Origin: Psophocarpus tetragonolobus
Lineage: Eukaryota; Streptophyta; Magnoliopsida; Fabales; Fabaceae
NCBI GenBank assembly: GCA_037954015.1
Contig: CM075690.1
Span: forward strand, 47,946,415-48,010,414
DNA: 64,000 bases
Direction: 5' to 3'
Made by a program: the position numbers and the translations under genes. Below are positions 44,739-57,700 of this stretch, piece by piece (the first letter of the stretch is position 1; the number at the start of each line of letters is the position of its first letter). The notes beneath the pieces are model-generated. The model did not search any database. It was not told where the DNA came from and was given only the letters and a program-made list of their open reading frames with translations.

Positions 44739-45408
44739 TTTAATAGATAGAAAACATATACGGATAGTTAGAATAATCGTTAAGTTATTCCTACATTCAT
44801 TACTAGCATAAAATTATTTCACACCACAATGACAAAAATTCATAACACAGTTATCTAACTGCAATTTAAAACCAAGAACATGAGTCGTCACTATCACATT
44901 CATCATAAACACCAAAAGAGGAATTAGATTTTAAGAGGACCATTTTGTTTTTTGTTTCCACACTACTTCTTTTTCTCTGAACCATCCAACCACACCCAAC
45001 CAAGAACTTGGATAGATCCAAGTTCTCACCATTATTGACCTTGTCATCACTTATTCTAAGACATGCTGCTGCAAAGGATCCATATCCTCCTCCCATGGAC
45101 ATTTTTTGCTCCATTGCTTGAGAAAAATTGTTTACTCCTTGCTTGTTCAAATGGATTTTGATATGCCCAGCTAAGCCTGTTCCACAGTTGAATTTACGCT
45201 TGCAATAAGGACAACTTTTTTTGTTTTTAAAATTGACATCATCATCGTTGTTCTCTTCACCTGAAACACTTTTCTCACATAGATTCATCTGTAGAAGAAC
45301 AAAAAGAAACATTTAAATTTGAGAAAAATCTAGTTATTATGGTTTTCAAAATGGTGTATGTATACCTAAATTTAAAAGAAACACCTGGGTGCGTGTTGAT
45401 GATCGTTA
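44736..45408 (-). repeat. 673-bp direct duplication, right copy (zinc-finger gene)
   Basis: Same length as 37346-38018 with about 4 visible mismatches. Here GATCGTTA continues uninterrupted into GACACACAGAAAGTGAGG, so this copy carries what looks like the empty target site of Copia-2. Confidence 0.93.
44866..45288 (-). CDS. Single C2H2 zinc-finger protein, right copy
   Basis: This is the same protein as the left copy, about 140 residues from the Met at 45288 (148 from the upstream Met at 45312). The finger reads CPYCKRKFNCGTGLAGH...H: one residue inside the finger is Thr where the left copy has Arg; the zinc ligands are intact. This copy keeps the native upstream flank, including a CT-rich stretch on the coding strand (45409-45455) that could be a 5' leader, so it is the likelier expressed copy. 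Its downstream flank is the Copia-2 LTR. The candidate splice acceptor before the Met and the donor ~77 nt upstream are conserved. Confidence 0.65.
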   Translation of the reverse strand: MNLCEKSVSGEENNDDDVNFKNKKSCPYCKRKFNCGTGLAGHIKIHLNKQGVNNFSQAMEQKMSMGGGYGSFAAACLRISDDKVNNGENLDLSKFLVGCGWMVQRKRSSVETKNKMVLLKSNSSFGVYDECDSDDSCSWF

Positions 45409-45587
45409 GACACACAGAAAGTGAGGAAGTAGAGGAGAAAGAGAGAGAAATGAAAAAGAAATGAGAAGCACACGAAAAAAGTAATAAGTAAATCAAATTT
45501 ATTTAGGCATTGGCATGTGTGTATATTTGTGTGTGTACGCGCTTGGGTGTGAAAGAGAAAGAGTAAGAAAGGATAACAATAAGAAAC

Positions 45588-45975
45588 TAAGTGTTTATTT
45601 TACCACAGTTTTATAAACTGTTTTCAGTATTGTATTATTTAAAAACATAAAAATTCATTTGCTAAAAACAGTTTTAATTTTTTAGTTTTAAAAACTAAAA
45701 AGAAAAAACAATTATAAGTAGTTTTGCTTTTTAGTTTTTTATTTTTATTTTGAAAACACAAAATACAATAAGAATGTGTTATTTTTTCCTTTACATTAAT
45801 AAAATTTAGTAAATATAAATAAATTTTTTTCTTTTTTACATCTTCAAAACAGTTTTCTAATAATACTTATCAAACAAGTTTTTTTTTTCTCTTCTTCCAG
45901 AAAATAGTTCTGAAAACTATTTTTGGAAACTTTTTTTCAAAAAGTAAAAAAGAGAATCAAGTCAATCAAGCCTTA
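45588..45975. mobile_element. MITE family 2, copy 2
   Basis: It starts TAAGTGTTTATTTTACCACA and ends CAATCAAGCCTTAG. It is colinear with 32892-33276, including ATAAACTGTTTTCAGTATTG and the central GTAGTTTTGCTTTTTAG words. Non-coding. Confidence 0.7.
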
Positions 45976-46335
45976 GTGTTTGTTTGACAACAATTTTCTA
46001 AAACTACTTTCATTATTTTAGTATTTAAAAATTAAAAAATTATTTGATTAATTTTTCCTAAAAATAGTGTTCAAAAAATAGTTCTAATTTTTTAGTTTTT
46101 CAAAACTAAAAAAGGAGAACAATTATAGGTATTTTGTTTTTCAATTTTGTATTTTTTTTCAAAAAAACTCAAAATACAAGGAGAATAGATGGTCTTTTGT
46201 TTTTTCTTAATGAATTTATTGTAAATATGAACAATATTTTTCATTTTCATATCTCTAAAAGAGTTTTTAAGTAATACTATATCAAACAAACTCTTTTCTA
46301 AAACTAAAAAACAAAATAAAATTAATCAAGTCCTA
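45973..46335. mobile_element. MITE family 2, copy 3, abutting copy 2
   Basis: It starts TTAGTGTTTGTTTGACAACA, sharing the TTAG boundary with copy 2, and ends TTAATCAAGTCCTA. Same orientation and internal order as the other two copies. Confidence 0.7.
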
Positions 46336-48002
46336 ATATAATCTAAGTAAATAAATAAATTTAAATTTTTATTCTTAAAGTATTAACTATTTTTATTGGA
46401 AAAAGAAAGTAATTAAAATTTTTCTTAAATTAGAATTTTTAATATTTTTATATCCTTATGAAATATTTTTTATTATTTACCACTACCTAAATTTTGTTGG
46501 ATTACATTAACCCTTCAACATTTTTTTACAGACATTGCACCCCTAAAGTTTTAAAAACATTACATTTTTTAAATTTATTTTTTATTTATGTATACGGTTC
46601 TAAATCATGAATTTTAAAATTTAAATTTTTAAATTGTTTTTAGTTATTTATATTTTATTTTATTTTTACATTGTGTATCTTTTTTTGTTGTTTTAATTTC
46701 TTTTTAAACGCTTTGTAATTTATTTTTCAATTTATATTTTTTAAGTTAATTTTTTTTAAATTCTTTTTACCAAAATAATTTAAAGTATTAGATTAAAAAT
46801 ATTAATTTAAAAACTTTCAATTGAAAAATAAATTACAAAATATTTCAAAAGATTTAAAATAATAGAAAATATATACAACATGAAAATAAAACACATACAA
46901 AACAAAATGAAATATACATTAACTTGAAAAATCTTTTAAATCACATTTTAAAAAAGCATACATACATAAAAAAAAGTCAAAAGAAATTAAAACATATTTA
47001 AATAAAACCAATCTGAAAAAAAAAATAACTACATGAAATTGGTTGGTCAGCAATCGATTTCTTATAAGTTTTTTTTATAAGAAAAAAATAAAGCAAGTTG
47101 AGAATTTTTAACTTAATTTATATTTAAAATTTTTTTATTTAATTTTTATTTAATTTTTATGTGTTTTATTTTAAATAATATGAGGGTGGGTCATTTTAAA
47201 TTTTTGTAGTTAATTTATATTTTATTTTATTTTTATGTGTTTTATTTTTATATTCTGTATCTTTTTCATTATATTAGTTTTTTTTAAAATGTTTTGTAAT
47301 TTATTTTTTAATTTATATTTTTTAAATTATATTTTAATTTGTTTTTTATGTTTTTTTTTGTGTAATTTTGTATTATTTTTTGTATACTTGTATGACTTAA
47401 TTTATGTTGTTAAAATATTTTTTTAAATTTTATTTTTGAATTTATTAGGTAGATAAGTATTATTTTTTATTGAAATGCTAACTGCCTTTTTTTAATTTAT
47501 ATTTTATTAATTTCCATTGTTTTAATTTTTTTAAATGCTTTTTAATTTATGTTTATGTTTATATTTTTAAGTTTAATTTTTTAATTTTTTATGTTTCATT
47601 TTTGTGACATTGTTGATTATTTTTTATACTTGTATGAGTTAATTTTTTAATGTTTGTTTAAAACTTTTTTTTTAATTTTATTTTTGGATTTATTAAGTAG
47701 ATTAGTATTATTTTTTATTGAAAGACTAACTACCTTTTTAAAAGTTTATATCAATTTTAATCATTACTTTAATGTAATTAATTATTTGTTGAAGTTAACT
47801 AAATGAAAACAATTTCTCACTGGATGAGTACATCCAAATAACATGTATAACTTTTTAACAATATACATAAACATATGGAACTTGTTACAAAAAAATTAGA
47901 AAAACAATTATGAAATACAACTTAACTTAAAAAATTTTTAAAATCATATACATACATAAAAAAGTAAAAGAAATATGAAAAAAATGTTGTATAAGAAATT
48001 GG
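46336..48002. other. AT-rich DNA with diverged internal repeats
   Basis: No gene. TAGTATTATTTTTTATTGAAA-like words recur at about 47455 and 47705 (about 250 bp apart), and the ACATACATAAAAAA block near 46965 recurs near 47953, so this stretch has partly duplicated itself. Poly-T/A runs make chance hydrophobic frames. Confidence 0.5.
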
Positions 48003-48510
48003 TGGGTAACCATAGTTATGAAAATCGTGAGTTAACTCAAAATCATAAAAGTTTAAAAACCCTTGATGAGTTAAATCGCATGTAAAATAAACAAGTAGTA
48101 AACTTAGAGTAAAATTGGTAAAATCATATTATACTCATAAAATCAAAGTAAACTCGGTAAAATCGGAGTAAACTCGTAAGTAGACTCGTGAACACATTTC
48201 TTGAGTGATGTTTTGCTATGCTAACTCTAATTTTTAGTGTTTTGGATATAATTCATTCGTATGTCTAAAAAAGTTTTGAAATTTTAAGTGTTTCAATTTT
48301 AATTTCTATTTATTTAGAGTGATTTAGACTTATTATGCAGATTTGAACTTATTATGTATTGAAAACTTTCCATTTTTATGAGATTTATAGTCATATTTTT
48401 AACGTGTTTTATAGTCAACTCTTATGATTCTATAGTCGAGTTTATGAGTCGAGTTTATTGAGCCCTCACGAGTTTACGTAAACTCTCAATTTGATAACCT
48501 TGTGAGTAAC
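48003..48510. mobile_element. MITE-like element with GGTAACC..ATAGTTATGA ends
   Basis: The left end GGTAACCATAGTTATGAAAA and TCGTGAGTTAACTC is matched in inverted form by the right end (GAGTTTACGTAAACTC, then TTTGATAACCTTGTGAGTAACC). The body holds repeated GTAAACTCG and GAGTTTA words. This layout resembles Mutator-type MITEs of plants; the class is an inference. Confidence 0.55.
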
Positions 48511-48704
48511 CAATTTCTTATAGGCCTTTTACATAAAAAAATGCTTTGAGAAATTGGTTTCTACCAATGACTTTCTCACCGTAATAGTAAAAAAAGTAAT
48601 TTAGGTAAATAATGGGAGGTGAGTTATAAATGTTGTGCTATAGTTATCATAGATAGAGAAACTGAGAGAACAAAAAACTTAAAAAATTGAAATTCAGTAA
48701 TGTA

Positions 48705-51700
48705 ATAAAACAACGAATTTTCTCATCTGTGCAACCTTGCACAGGATAAATCCCAATAAATGCACTACTCAAGTAACACATGTTAATAGATAAATCATGT
48801 TTTTCTGAAAGTGAAAAAACTAATTTGGCTAGCTATTACTTCAGAGGAACTGGAATTAACACTACCCTAATTTGAAGTAGCACCTACTCTTTTAAAAGTT
48901 TTTTTTCTAAATTCCTATTTTATCCCTGATTCCCTGTCTCTCCTCTCTCCGTTACATCATTTTCTCCACTCTCACTCTCTCTCCTCACCTTATTTTTTGC
49001 CCTGCCTTATATCTCTTTTCTCCTCACCTCTTCGTTAGTGTATACATATAATATAGTTATTTAATTTTAATTTTTTATTATAGTAATTTAATTTCTTATT
49101 TTTTTAGTATAAAAATTTAATTCTTTTTTAGTGTACTTCATTTATTAATTTCAGTATAATTGTTAAATTTATCATCTTTTGATTATAATAAATATATGTT
49201 TATAATGTCAATTTAATTACTCAACGATATGCTTAGTATAATTATTTAATTAAATATTTGGTTAATATAGTTAATTACATGTACTATAGTTATTTAATTT
49301 CTTATTTTTTAGTATAGTAATTTAATTAATTTTTAGTGTACTTAATTTATTATTTTAAAATATTTATTTAATTTATTATTTTTTTATTATAATAATTACA
49401 TGTTTATTATATTAATTTACTTAATGAATTACGTATTTAGTATAGTTATTCAATTAAATATTTGGTTAGTGTAGTGCAGTATCATTATTTAATTTCTTAA
49501 TAGAGTAATTTAATTTCTTATTTTTTTAATATAACTATTTAATTTTTTAATGAATTAGTTTTTAGTATAGTTATTATTTTGTTATCTCTCCTACCACTGT
49601 TTGATGAGAGCAAAAAAAATATTTGCAAATTTTTTTACTCTTTGGCAAACCATTTTTGAAAAATAAAAAAAAATTGCAAAATTGTAAATTAAAAAAATCA
49701 AAATGATTATTGAATAATGAATTAACAATAAAGATATTTAAATTGAAAAATCTAAATACAGTATTCAAAGACAAAATAAAGTCAATATTAAAGAAAATAA
49801 AAAATATCATAGAAAAATATTTATTTGAACTAATAAAAAAAAGGCACAAACAAATGGCAACTTATTTTTTTTACTTTTTTCCTTTTTTTAGTTGTGACTT
49901 CCATATTTTAAAAAATATGATAGAACATATCTCAATTTATTTTGGAAATCATAAATTTAAAAGAATGTCCTAAATAAAATTATAAAATGAAAAATTTTCT
50001 CATCTGTGCACTTGCACGGGATAAATCCCAATAAATGCACTACTCAACTAACACACGTCAGTGGATAAATCATGGTTCTCTATAAGTGAAAAAGCTAATT
50101 TGTCTAGCTATTACTTCAGGGGAATTTGAATTAACACTATTCTAATTAGAAGTAGCACCTACTCTTTTAAAAGTTTTTGTCTAAATTCCTATTTTATCCC
50201 TGATTCCCTCTCTCTTCTCTCTCCTTACATCATTTTCCACACCCTCACTCTTTCTCCTCTCTCCTCACCTTATTTTTTAACCTATAAGGATATTTAAACT
50301 GAAAAATTTTAAATACGGTATTCAAAGACAAAATAAAGAAAATATTAAAGAAAATAAAAATATCATAAATAAATATTTCAAAAGCATTTATTTGCACTAA
50401 TAAAAAAACAAAATAAATGACAACTTACTTTTTTACTTTTTTTCCCTTTCTTAGTTGCAACTTTCATTTTTTAAAAGAATATGTTAGAACATATCTCAAT
50501 TTATTTTGAGGAATTATAAATTAAGAACAATGTTATAAATAAAACTCATTAAACAACAAATTTTCTCATCTATGCGACCCCGCACATGATAAATTGCAAT
50601 AAATGCACTAGTAAACTAGCACACATTAATGGATAAATCATGGTTCTCTAAAAGTGAAAAAGTTGATTTGGTTAGCTATTACTTGAGGGGAATTTGAATT
50701 GACACTACCCTAATTTGAAGTAGCACCTCCTGTTTTAAATTTTTTTTTCTAAATTCCTATTTTATCTCTGATTCCCTTTCTCTCTTCTCTCCCTTACATC
50801 GTTTTCACACCCTCACTCTCTCTCGTCTCTTCACCTTATTTTTTGACTTATAATGATATTTAAACTGAAAAATTTTAAATACAGTGTTGAAAGAAAAAAT
50901 AAAGAAATTATTAAAGAAAATAAAAATATCATAAATAAATATTTGAAAAACATTTATTTGCACTAAGAAAAAACCAAAACAAATGACAACTTATTGCTTT
51001 ACTTTTTTCCCCTTTATTAGTTGTGAGTTCCATTTTTTAAAAAAATATGTTAGAACATATCTCAATTTATTTGAGAAATTAAAAATTAAGAATAATTATA
51101 TAAATAAAACTCATTAAACAACAAATTTTCTCATTTGTGCAACCCTGCACAGGATAAATTGCAATAAATGCACTAGTCAACTAGCACACGTTAATGGATA
51201 AATCATGGTTCTCTAAAACTGAAAAAGCTAATTTGGCTAGCTATTACTTTAGGGGAATTTGAATTAAGACTACCCTAATTTGAAGTAGCACTACTCTTTT
51301 AAATTATTTTTTTTTTCTAAATTCTTATTTTATGCTAGATCCCCTTTCTTTCCTCTCTCCTTTATATGATTTTCTACACCCTCACTCTCTCTTCTCTCTC
51401 CTCACCTTATTTTTTGACTTATAATGATATTTAAACTTAAAAATTTTAAATACGGTGTTAAAAGAAAAAATAAAGAAATTATTAAAGAAAATAAAAATAT
51501 CATAAATAAATATTTCAAAAAAATTTATTTGCACTAAGAAAAAACATTTATTTGCACTAATAAATATTTCCCTCTCTCTCTGACCTGATTTTCTACATCC
51601 TCACTCTCTCTCCTCTCTCCTCACCTTATTTTTTGACCTATAATGATATTTAAACTGAAAAATTTTAAATACGGTGTTAAAAGACTAAATAAAGAAAATA

Positions 51701-54700
51701 TTAAAGAAAATAAAAATATCTTAAACAAATATTTGAAAAACATTAATTTGAACTAAGAAGACAAAAATACAAACAAGACAACTTATTTTTAAATTTTTTT
51801 CCTATATTTAGTTGCGACTTTCATTTATTAAAAGAATATTTTAAAACATATCTCAATTTATTTGAGAAATTATAAATTAAGAAGAATGTCATAAATAAAA
51901 CTCATAAAACGACAAATTTTCTCTTCTATAGGATAAATCCCAGTATATGCACTACTTAACTAACATATTTTAATGGATAAATGATCATTTTCAAAAATTG
52001 AAAAAGCTAATTTGGCTACCTATTACCTAAGGGAAATTTGAATTAACATTACCCTAATTTGAAATAGCACCTGTTGTTTTAAACATTTTTTTCTAAATTC
52101 CTATTTTATTCCTTACTCCCTTTCTCTCCTCTCTCTCTTACATCATCTTCGACACCCTCACTCTCTCTCCTCTCTCATCACATTATCTTTTGAACTATAA
52201 TGATATTCAAACTGCAAAATTTTAAATACAGTATTCAAAGACATAATACAAAAAATATTAAAGAAAATAAAAATATCATAAACAAATATTTCAAAAAAAT
52301 TTATTTAAACCAAGAAAAAAAACACACAAACAAAAGATAACTTATTTTTTTACTTGTTTTTCCCTTTTTTAATTGCGACTTCTATTTTTTTAAAAAATAT
52401 GTTACAACATATCTCAATTTATTTGGGAAATTATAAATTAAGAAGAATGTCATAAATAAAAGTCATAAAACGACGAATTTTCTCTTTTATAGGATAAATC
52501 CCAGTATATGCACTACTCAACTAACACATGTTAATGGATAAATCATCATTTTCAAAAAGTAAAAAAGCTAATTTGGCTAGCTATTACTTAAGGGGAATTC
52601 GAATTAACACTACCCTAATTTGAAATAGCACCTGTTGTTTTAAGAGTTTTTGTCTAAATTCATATTATATCCCTGATTCCCTCTCTCTCCTCTTTCTCTT
52701 ACACCATTTCCACACCCTCACTCTCTCTCCTCTCTCCTCACGTTATTTTTTGATCTATAATGATATTTAAACTACAAGATTTTAAATACAGTATTCAAAG
52801 ACATAATACATAAAACATTAAAGAAAATAAAACTATCATAAACAAATATTTCAAAAAAAATTATTTAAATCAAGAAAAAAAAACACAAACAAAAGATAAC
52901 TTAATTTTTTACTTTTTTTCCCTTTTTTAATTGAAGTTTCCATTTATTAAAGAAATATGTTAGAACATATCTCAATTTATTTGGGAAATTATAAATTAAG
53001 AACAATGTCATAAATAAAACTCATTAAGCAACGAATTTTCTCATATGTGCAACTCTGCACACGATAAATTGCAATAAATGCACTAGTCAACTAGCACACG
53101 TTAATGGATAAATAAGGGTTCTCTAAAAGTGAAAAAGCTTATTTGACTAGCCATTACTTTAGGGGAATTTGAATTAGCACTACCCTAAGTTGAAGTAGCA
53201 CCTACTCTTTTAAAAGTTTTTGTCTAAATTCCTATTTTATCAATTTCCTCTCTCTCCTCTCTCCTTTACATAATTTTCCAGATCTTCACTCTCTCTCCTC
53301 ACATTAGTTTTTGACCTATAAGGATATTTAAATTGAAATTTTTTAAATACAGTATTTAAAGACAAAATAAAGAAAATCAATAAAAATATCATAAATAAAA
53401 ATTTCAAGAACATTTATTTGCACTAAGAAAAAAAAAACAAAACAAATCACAACTTATTTCTTTACCTTTTTTCCCTTTCTTAGTTGTCACTTCCATATTT
53501 TAAAAAAATATGATAGAACATATCTCAATTTATTTGGGAAATTAGAAATTAAGAACATTGTCATGAATAAAACTCATTAAACGATGAATTTTCTCATTTG
53601 TGCAACGCTGCTCATGATAAATTGGAATAAATGCACTAGTCAACTAGCACACGTTAATGGATAAATCATGGTTCTCTAAAAGTGAAAAACTTTATTTGGC
53701 TAGCTATTACTTCAAGGGAATTTGAATTAACACTACCCTAATTTGAAGTAGCACTTAGTCTTTTAAAAGTTTTTGTGTAAATTTCTATTTTATCCCTAAA
53801 TCCCTCTCTCTTTTCTCTTTGTTACATAATTTTTTGCACCCTGACTCTCTCTCCTTTCTCCTCACGTTATCTTTTGAACTATAATGATATTTAAACTGCA
53901 AAATTTTAAATTCAGTATTCAAAGACATAATACAAAAAATATTAAAGAAAATAAAAATATCATAAACAAATATTTCAAAAAAATTTATTTAAACCAAGAA
54001 AAAAAAAACACGAAAAGAAGATAACTCATTTTTTTACTTTTTTTCCCTTTTTTAATTGCGACTTCCATTTTTTAAAAAAAATATAAGACAACATATCTCA
54101 ATTTATTTGGGAAATTATAAATTAAGAAGAATGTCATAAATAAAATTCATAAAACAATGAATTTTCTCTTTTATAGGATAAATCCCAGTATATGCACCAC
54201 TCAACGAACACATGTTAATGGATAAATTCATCATTTTCAAAAAGTGTAAAAGCTAATTTGGCTAGCTATTACTTAAGGAGAATGTGAATTAACACTACCC
54301 TAATTTGAAATAGCACTTGTTGTTTTAAAAGTTTTTGCCTAAATTCCTATTGTATCCCTGATTCCCTCTCTCTCCTCTCTCTTTTACACCATTTCCACAC
54401 CATCACTCTTTCTCCTTTCTCCTCAGGTTATTTTTTGAACTATAATGATATTTAAACGGCAAAATTTTAAATACAGTATCCAAAGACATAATACAAAAAA
54501 TATTAAAGAAAATAAAAATATCATAAAAAAATATTTCAAAAAAATTTACTTAAACCAAGAAAAAAAAACACAAACAAAAGATAACTTAATTTTTTACTTT
54601 TTTTCCCTTTTTTAATTGAAGCTTCCATTTATTAATAAAATATGTTAGAACATATCTCAATTTATTTGGGAAATTATAAATTAAGAACAATGTCATAAAT

Positions 54701-57700
54701 AAAACTCATTAAACAACGAATTTTCTCATTTCTCCAACCCTGCACATGATAAATTGCAATAAATGCACTAGTCAAGTAGCACATGTTAATGGATAAATCA
54801 TGGTTCTCTAAAAGTGAAAAAGCTTATTTGGCTGTCTATTACTTGAGGGGAATTTGAATTAACACTACCCTAATTTGAAGTAGCACTTAGTCTTTTAAAA
54901 TTTTTTGTGTAAATTCCTATTTTATCCCTAAATCCCTTTCTCTTCTTTCTCCGTTACATAATTTTCCATACCCTCACTCTCTCTCATTTCTCCTCACGTT
55001 ATCTTTTGAACTATAATGATATTTAAACTGCAAAATTTTAAATTCAGTATTCATAGACATAATACAAAAAATATTAAAGAAAATAAAAATATCATAAACA
55101 AATATTTCAAAAAAATTTATTTAAACCAAGAAAAGAAAAACATAAACAGAAGATAACTTATTTTTCTACTTTTTTCCCCTTTATTAATTGCGACTTCCAT
55201 TTTTTAAAAAAATATGTTACAACATATCTCAATTTATTTTTGAAATTATAAATTAAGAAGAATGTCATAAATAAAAGTCATAAAACTATGAATTTTCTCT
55301 TCTATAGGATAAATCCAAGTATATGCACTACTCAACTAACACATGTTAATAGATAAATCATCATTTTTAAAAAGTGAAAAAGCTAATTTGGCTAGCTATT
55401 TCTTAAGGGGAATTTGAATTAACACTACCCTAATTTGAAATAGCACCTGTTGTTTTAAAAGTTTTTGTCTAAATCCCTATTGTATCCCTGATTGCCTCTC
55501 TCTCTCTGACACCATTTCCACACCCTCACTCTGTTTCCTTTCTCCTTAGGTTATTTTTTGAACTATAATGATATTTAAGCTGCAAAATTTCAAATACAGT
55601 ATTCAAAGACATAATATACAAAATAGTAAGTAAAATAAAAATATCATAAACAAATATTTCAAAAAAAATTATTTAAACCAAGAAAAAAAACACAAACAAA
55701 AGATAACTTAATTTTTTACTTTTTTTTGCTTTTTTAATTGAAGCTTGCATTTATTAAAAAAATATGTTAGAACATATCTCAATTTATTTGGGAAATTATA
55801 AATTAAGAACAATGTCATAAATAAAACTCATTAAACAACGAATTTTCTCATTTCTCCAACCCTGCACATGATAAATTGCAATAAATGCACTAGTCAACTA
55901 GCACATGTTAATGGATAAATCAAGGTTCTCTAAAAGTGAAAAAGCTTATTTGACTATCTATTACTTCAGGGGAATTTGAATTAACACTACCCTAATTTGA
56001 AGTAGCACTTAGTCTTTTAAATGTTGTTGTGTAAATTCCTATTTTATCCCTAAATCCCTCTCTCCTCTCTCCGTTACATAATTTTCCACACCCTCACTCT
56101 CTCTCCTTTCTCCTCACATTATCTTTTGAACTATAATGATATTTAAACTCCAAAATTTTTTAAATTCAGTATTTAAAGACATAATACAAAAAATATTAAA
56201 GAAAATAAAAATATCATAAATAAATATTTCAAAAACATTTATTTGCGCTAAGAAAAAAAAACACATACAAATGACAACTTGTTGTTTTACTTTTTTCCCT
56301 TTTTTAATTGCAAATTCAATTTTTTAAAAATATATCTTAGAGCATATCTCAATTTATTTGGGAAATTATAAATTAAGAACAATGTCATAAATAAACCTCA
56401 TTAAAGAAAGAATTTTCTCATGTGTGCAACCCTACACAGGATAAATTGCAATAAATTCACTAGTCAACTAGCACATGTTAATGGATAAATCATGGTTCTC
56501 TCAAAGTGAAAAAGCTAATTTGGCTAGCTATTACTTTAGGGAATTTGGATTAACACTACCCCAATTTGAAGTAGCACCTACTCGTTTAAAAGTTTTTGTC
56601 TAAATTCCTATTTTATCCGTAATTCCCTCTCTCTCCTCTCTCCCTTACATCCTTTTCCTCACCCTCACTCTCTATCCTCACCTTATTTTTTAACCTATCA
56701 GGATATTTAAACTGAAATATTTTAAACATAGTAGTCAAACACAAAATAAAGAAAATATTAAAGGTAATAAAGATACCATAAATAAATATTTCAAAAACAT
56801 TTATTGGCACAAAGGAAAAAAAAACACAAACAAATGACAACTTATTTTTTTACTTTTTTTCATTTTTTTTAATTGCGACTTCCATTTATTAAAAAAATAT
56901 GTTAGAATATCTAAATTTATTTGGAAAATTATAAATTAAGAACAATGTCATAAATAAAACTCATAAAGCGACCAATTTTCTCATCTACGCAACCTTGGAT
57001 ATGATAAATCCCAATAAATGCACTACTGAACTAACACACGTTAATGGATAAATCATGGTTCTCTATAAGTGAAAAAGCTAATTTGGCTAGCTATTACTTT
57101 AGGGGAATTTGAATTAACACTACCCTAATTTGAAGTAGCACCTACTCTTTTAAAATTTTTGTCTAAATTTCTATTTTATTCCTCATTCCCTCACTCTCCT
57201 GTCTCTCTTACATCATTTTCCACACCCTCACTCTCTCCCCTCTCTCCTCACCTTATTTTTTGACCTATAATGATATTTAAACTGAAAAATTTTACATACA
57301 GTATTCAAAGACAAAATACAGAAAATAGTAAAGGAAATAAAAATACCATAAATAAATATTTCAAAAGATTTTATTGGTACTAAAAAAAAACACAAACAAA
57401 TGACAAATTATTTTTTTACTTTTTTTCCCTCTCTTAGTTGTGACTTCCATTTTCTAAAAAAATACGTTAGAACATATCTAAATTTATTTGGGAAATTATA
57501 AATTAACAACAATGTCATAAATAAAACTCATTAAACAACAAATTTTCTCATCTGTGCAAACCTGCACACGATAAATTGCAATAAATGCACTAGTCAAGTA
57601 GCACACGTTAATGGATAAATCACGGTTCTCTAAAAGTGAAAAAGCTGATTTGACTAGCCATTACTTCATGGGAATTTGAATTAACACTACCCTAATTCGA

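Noticed and set aside
37346..45408. 673-bp repeat as an unusually long target-site duplication of Copia-2
   Set aside because: Copia elements make ~5-bp duplications; the truncated 3' LTR and the intact empty site in the right copy fit later recombination better.
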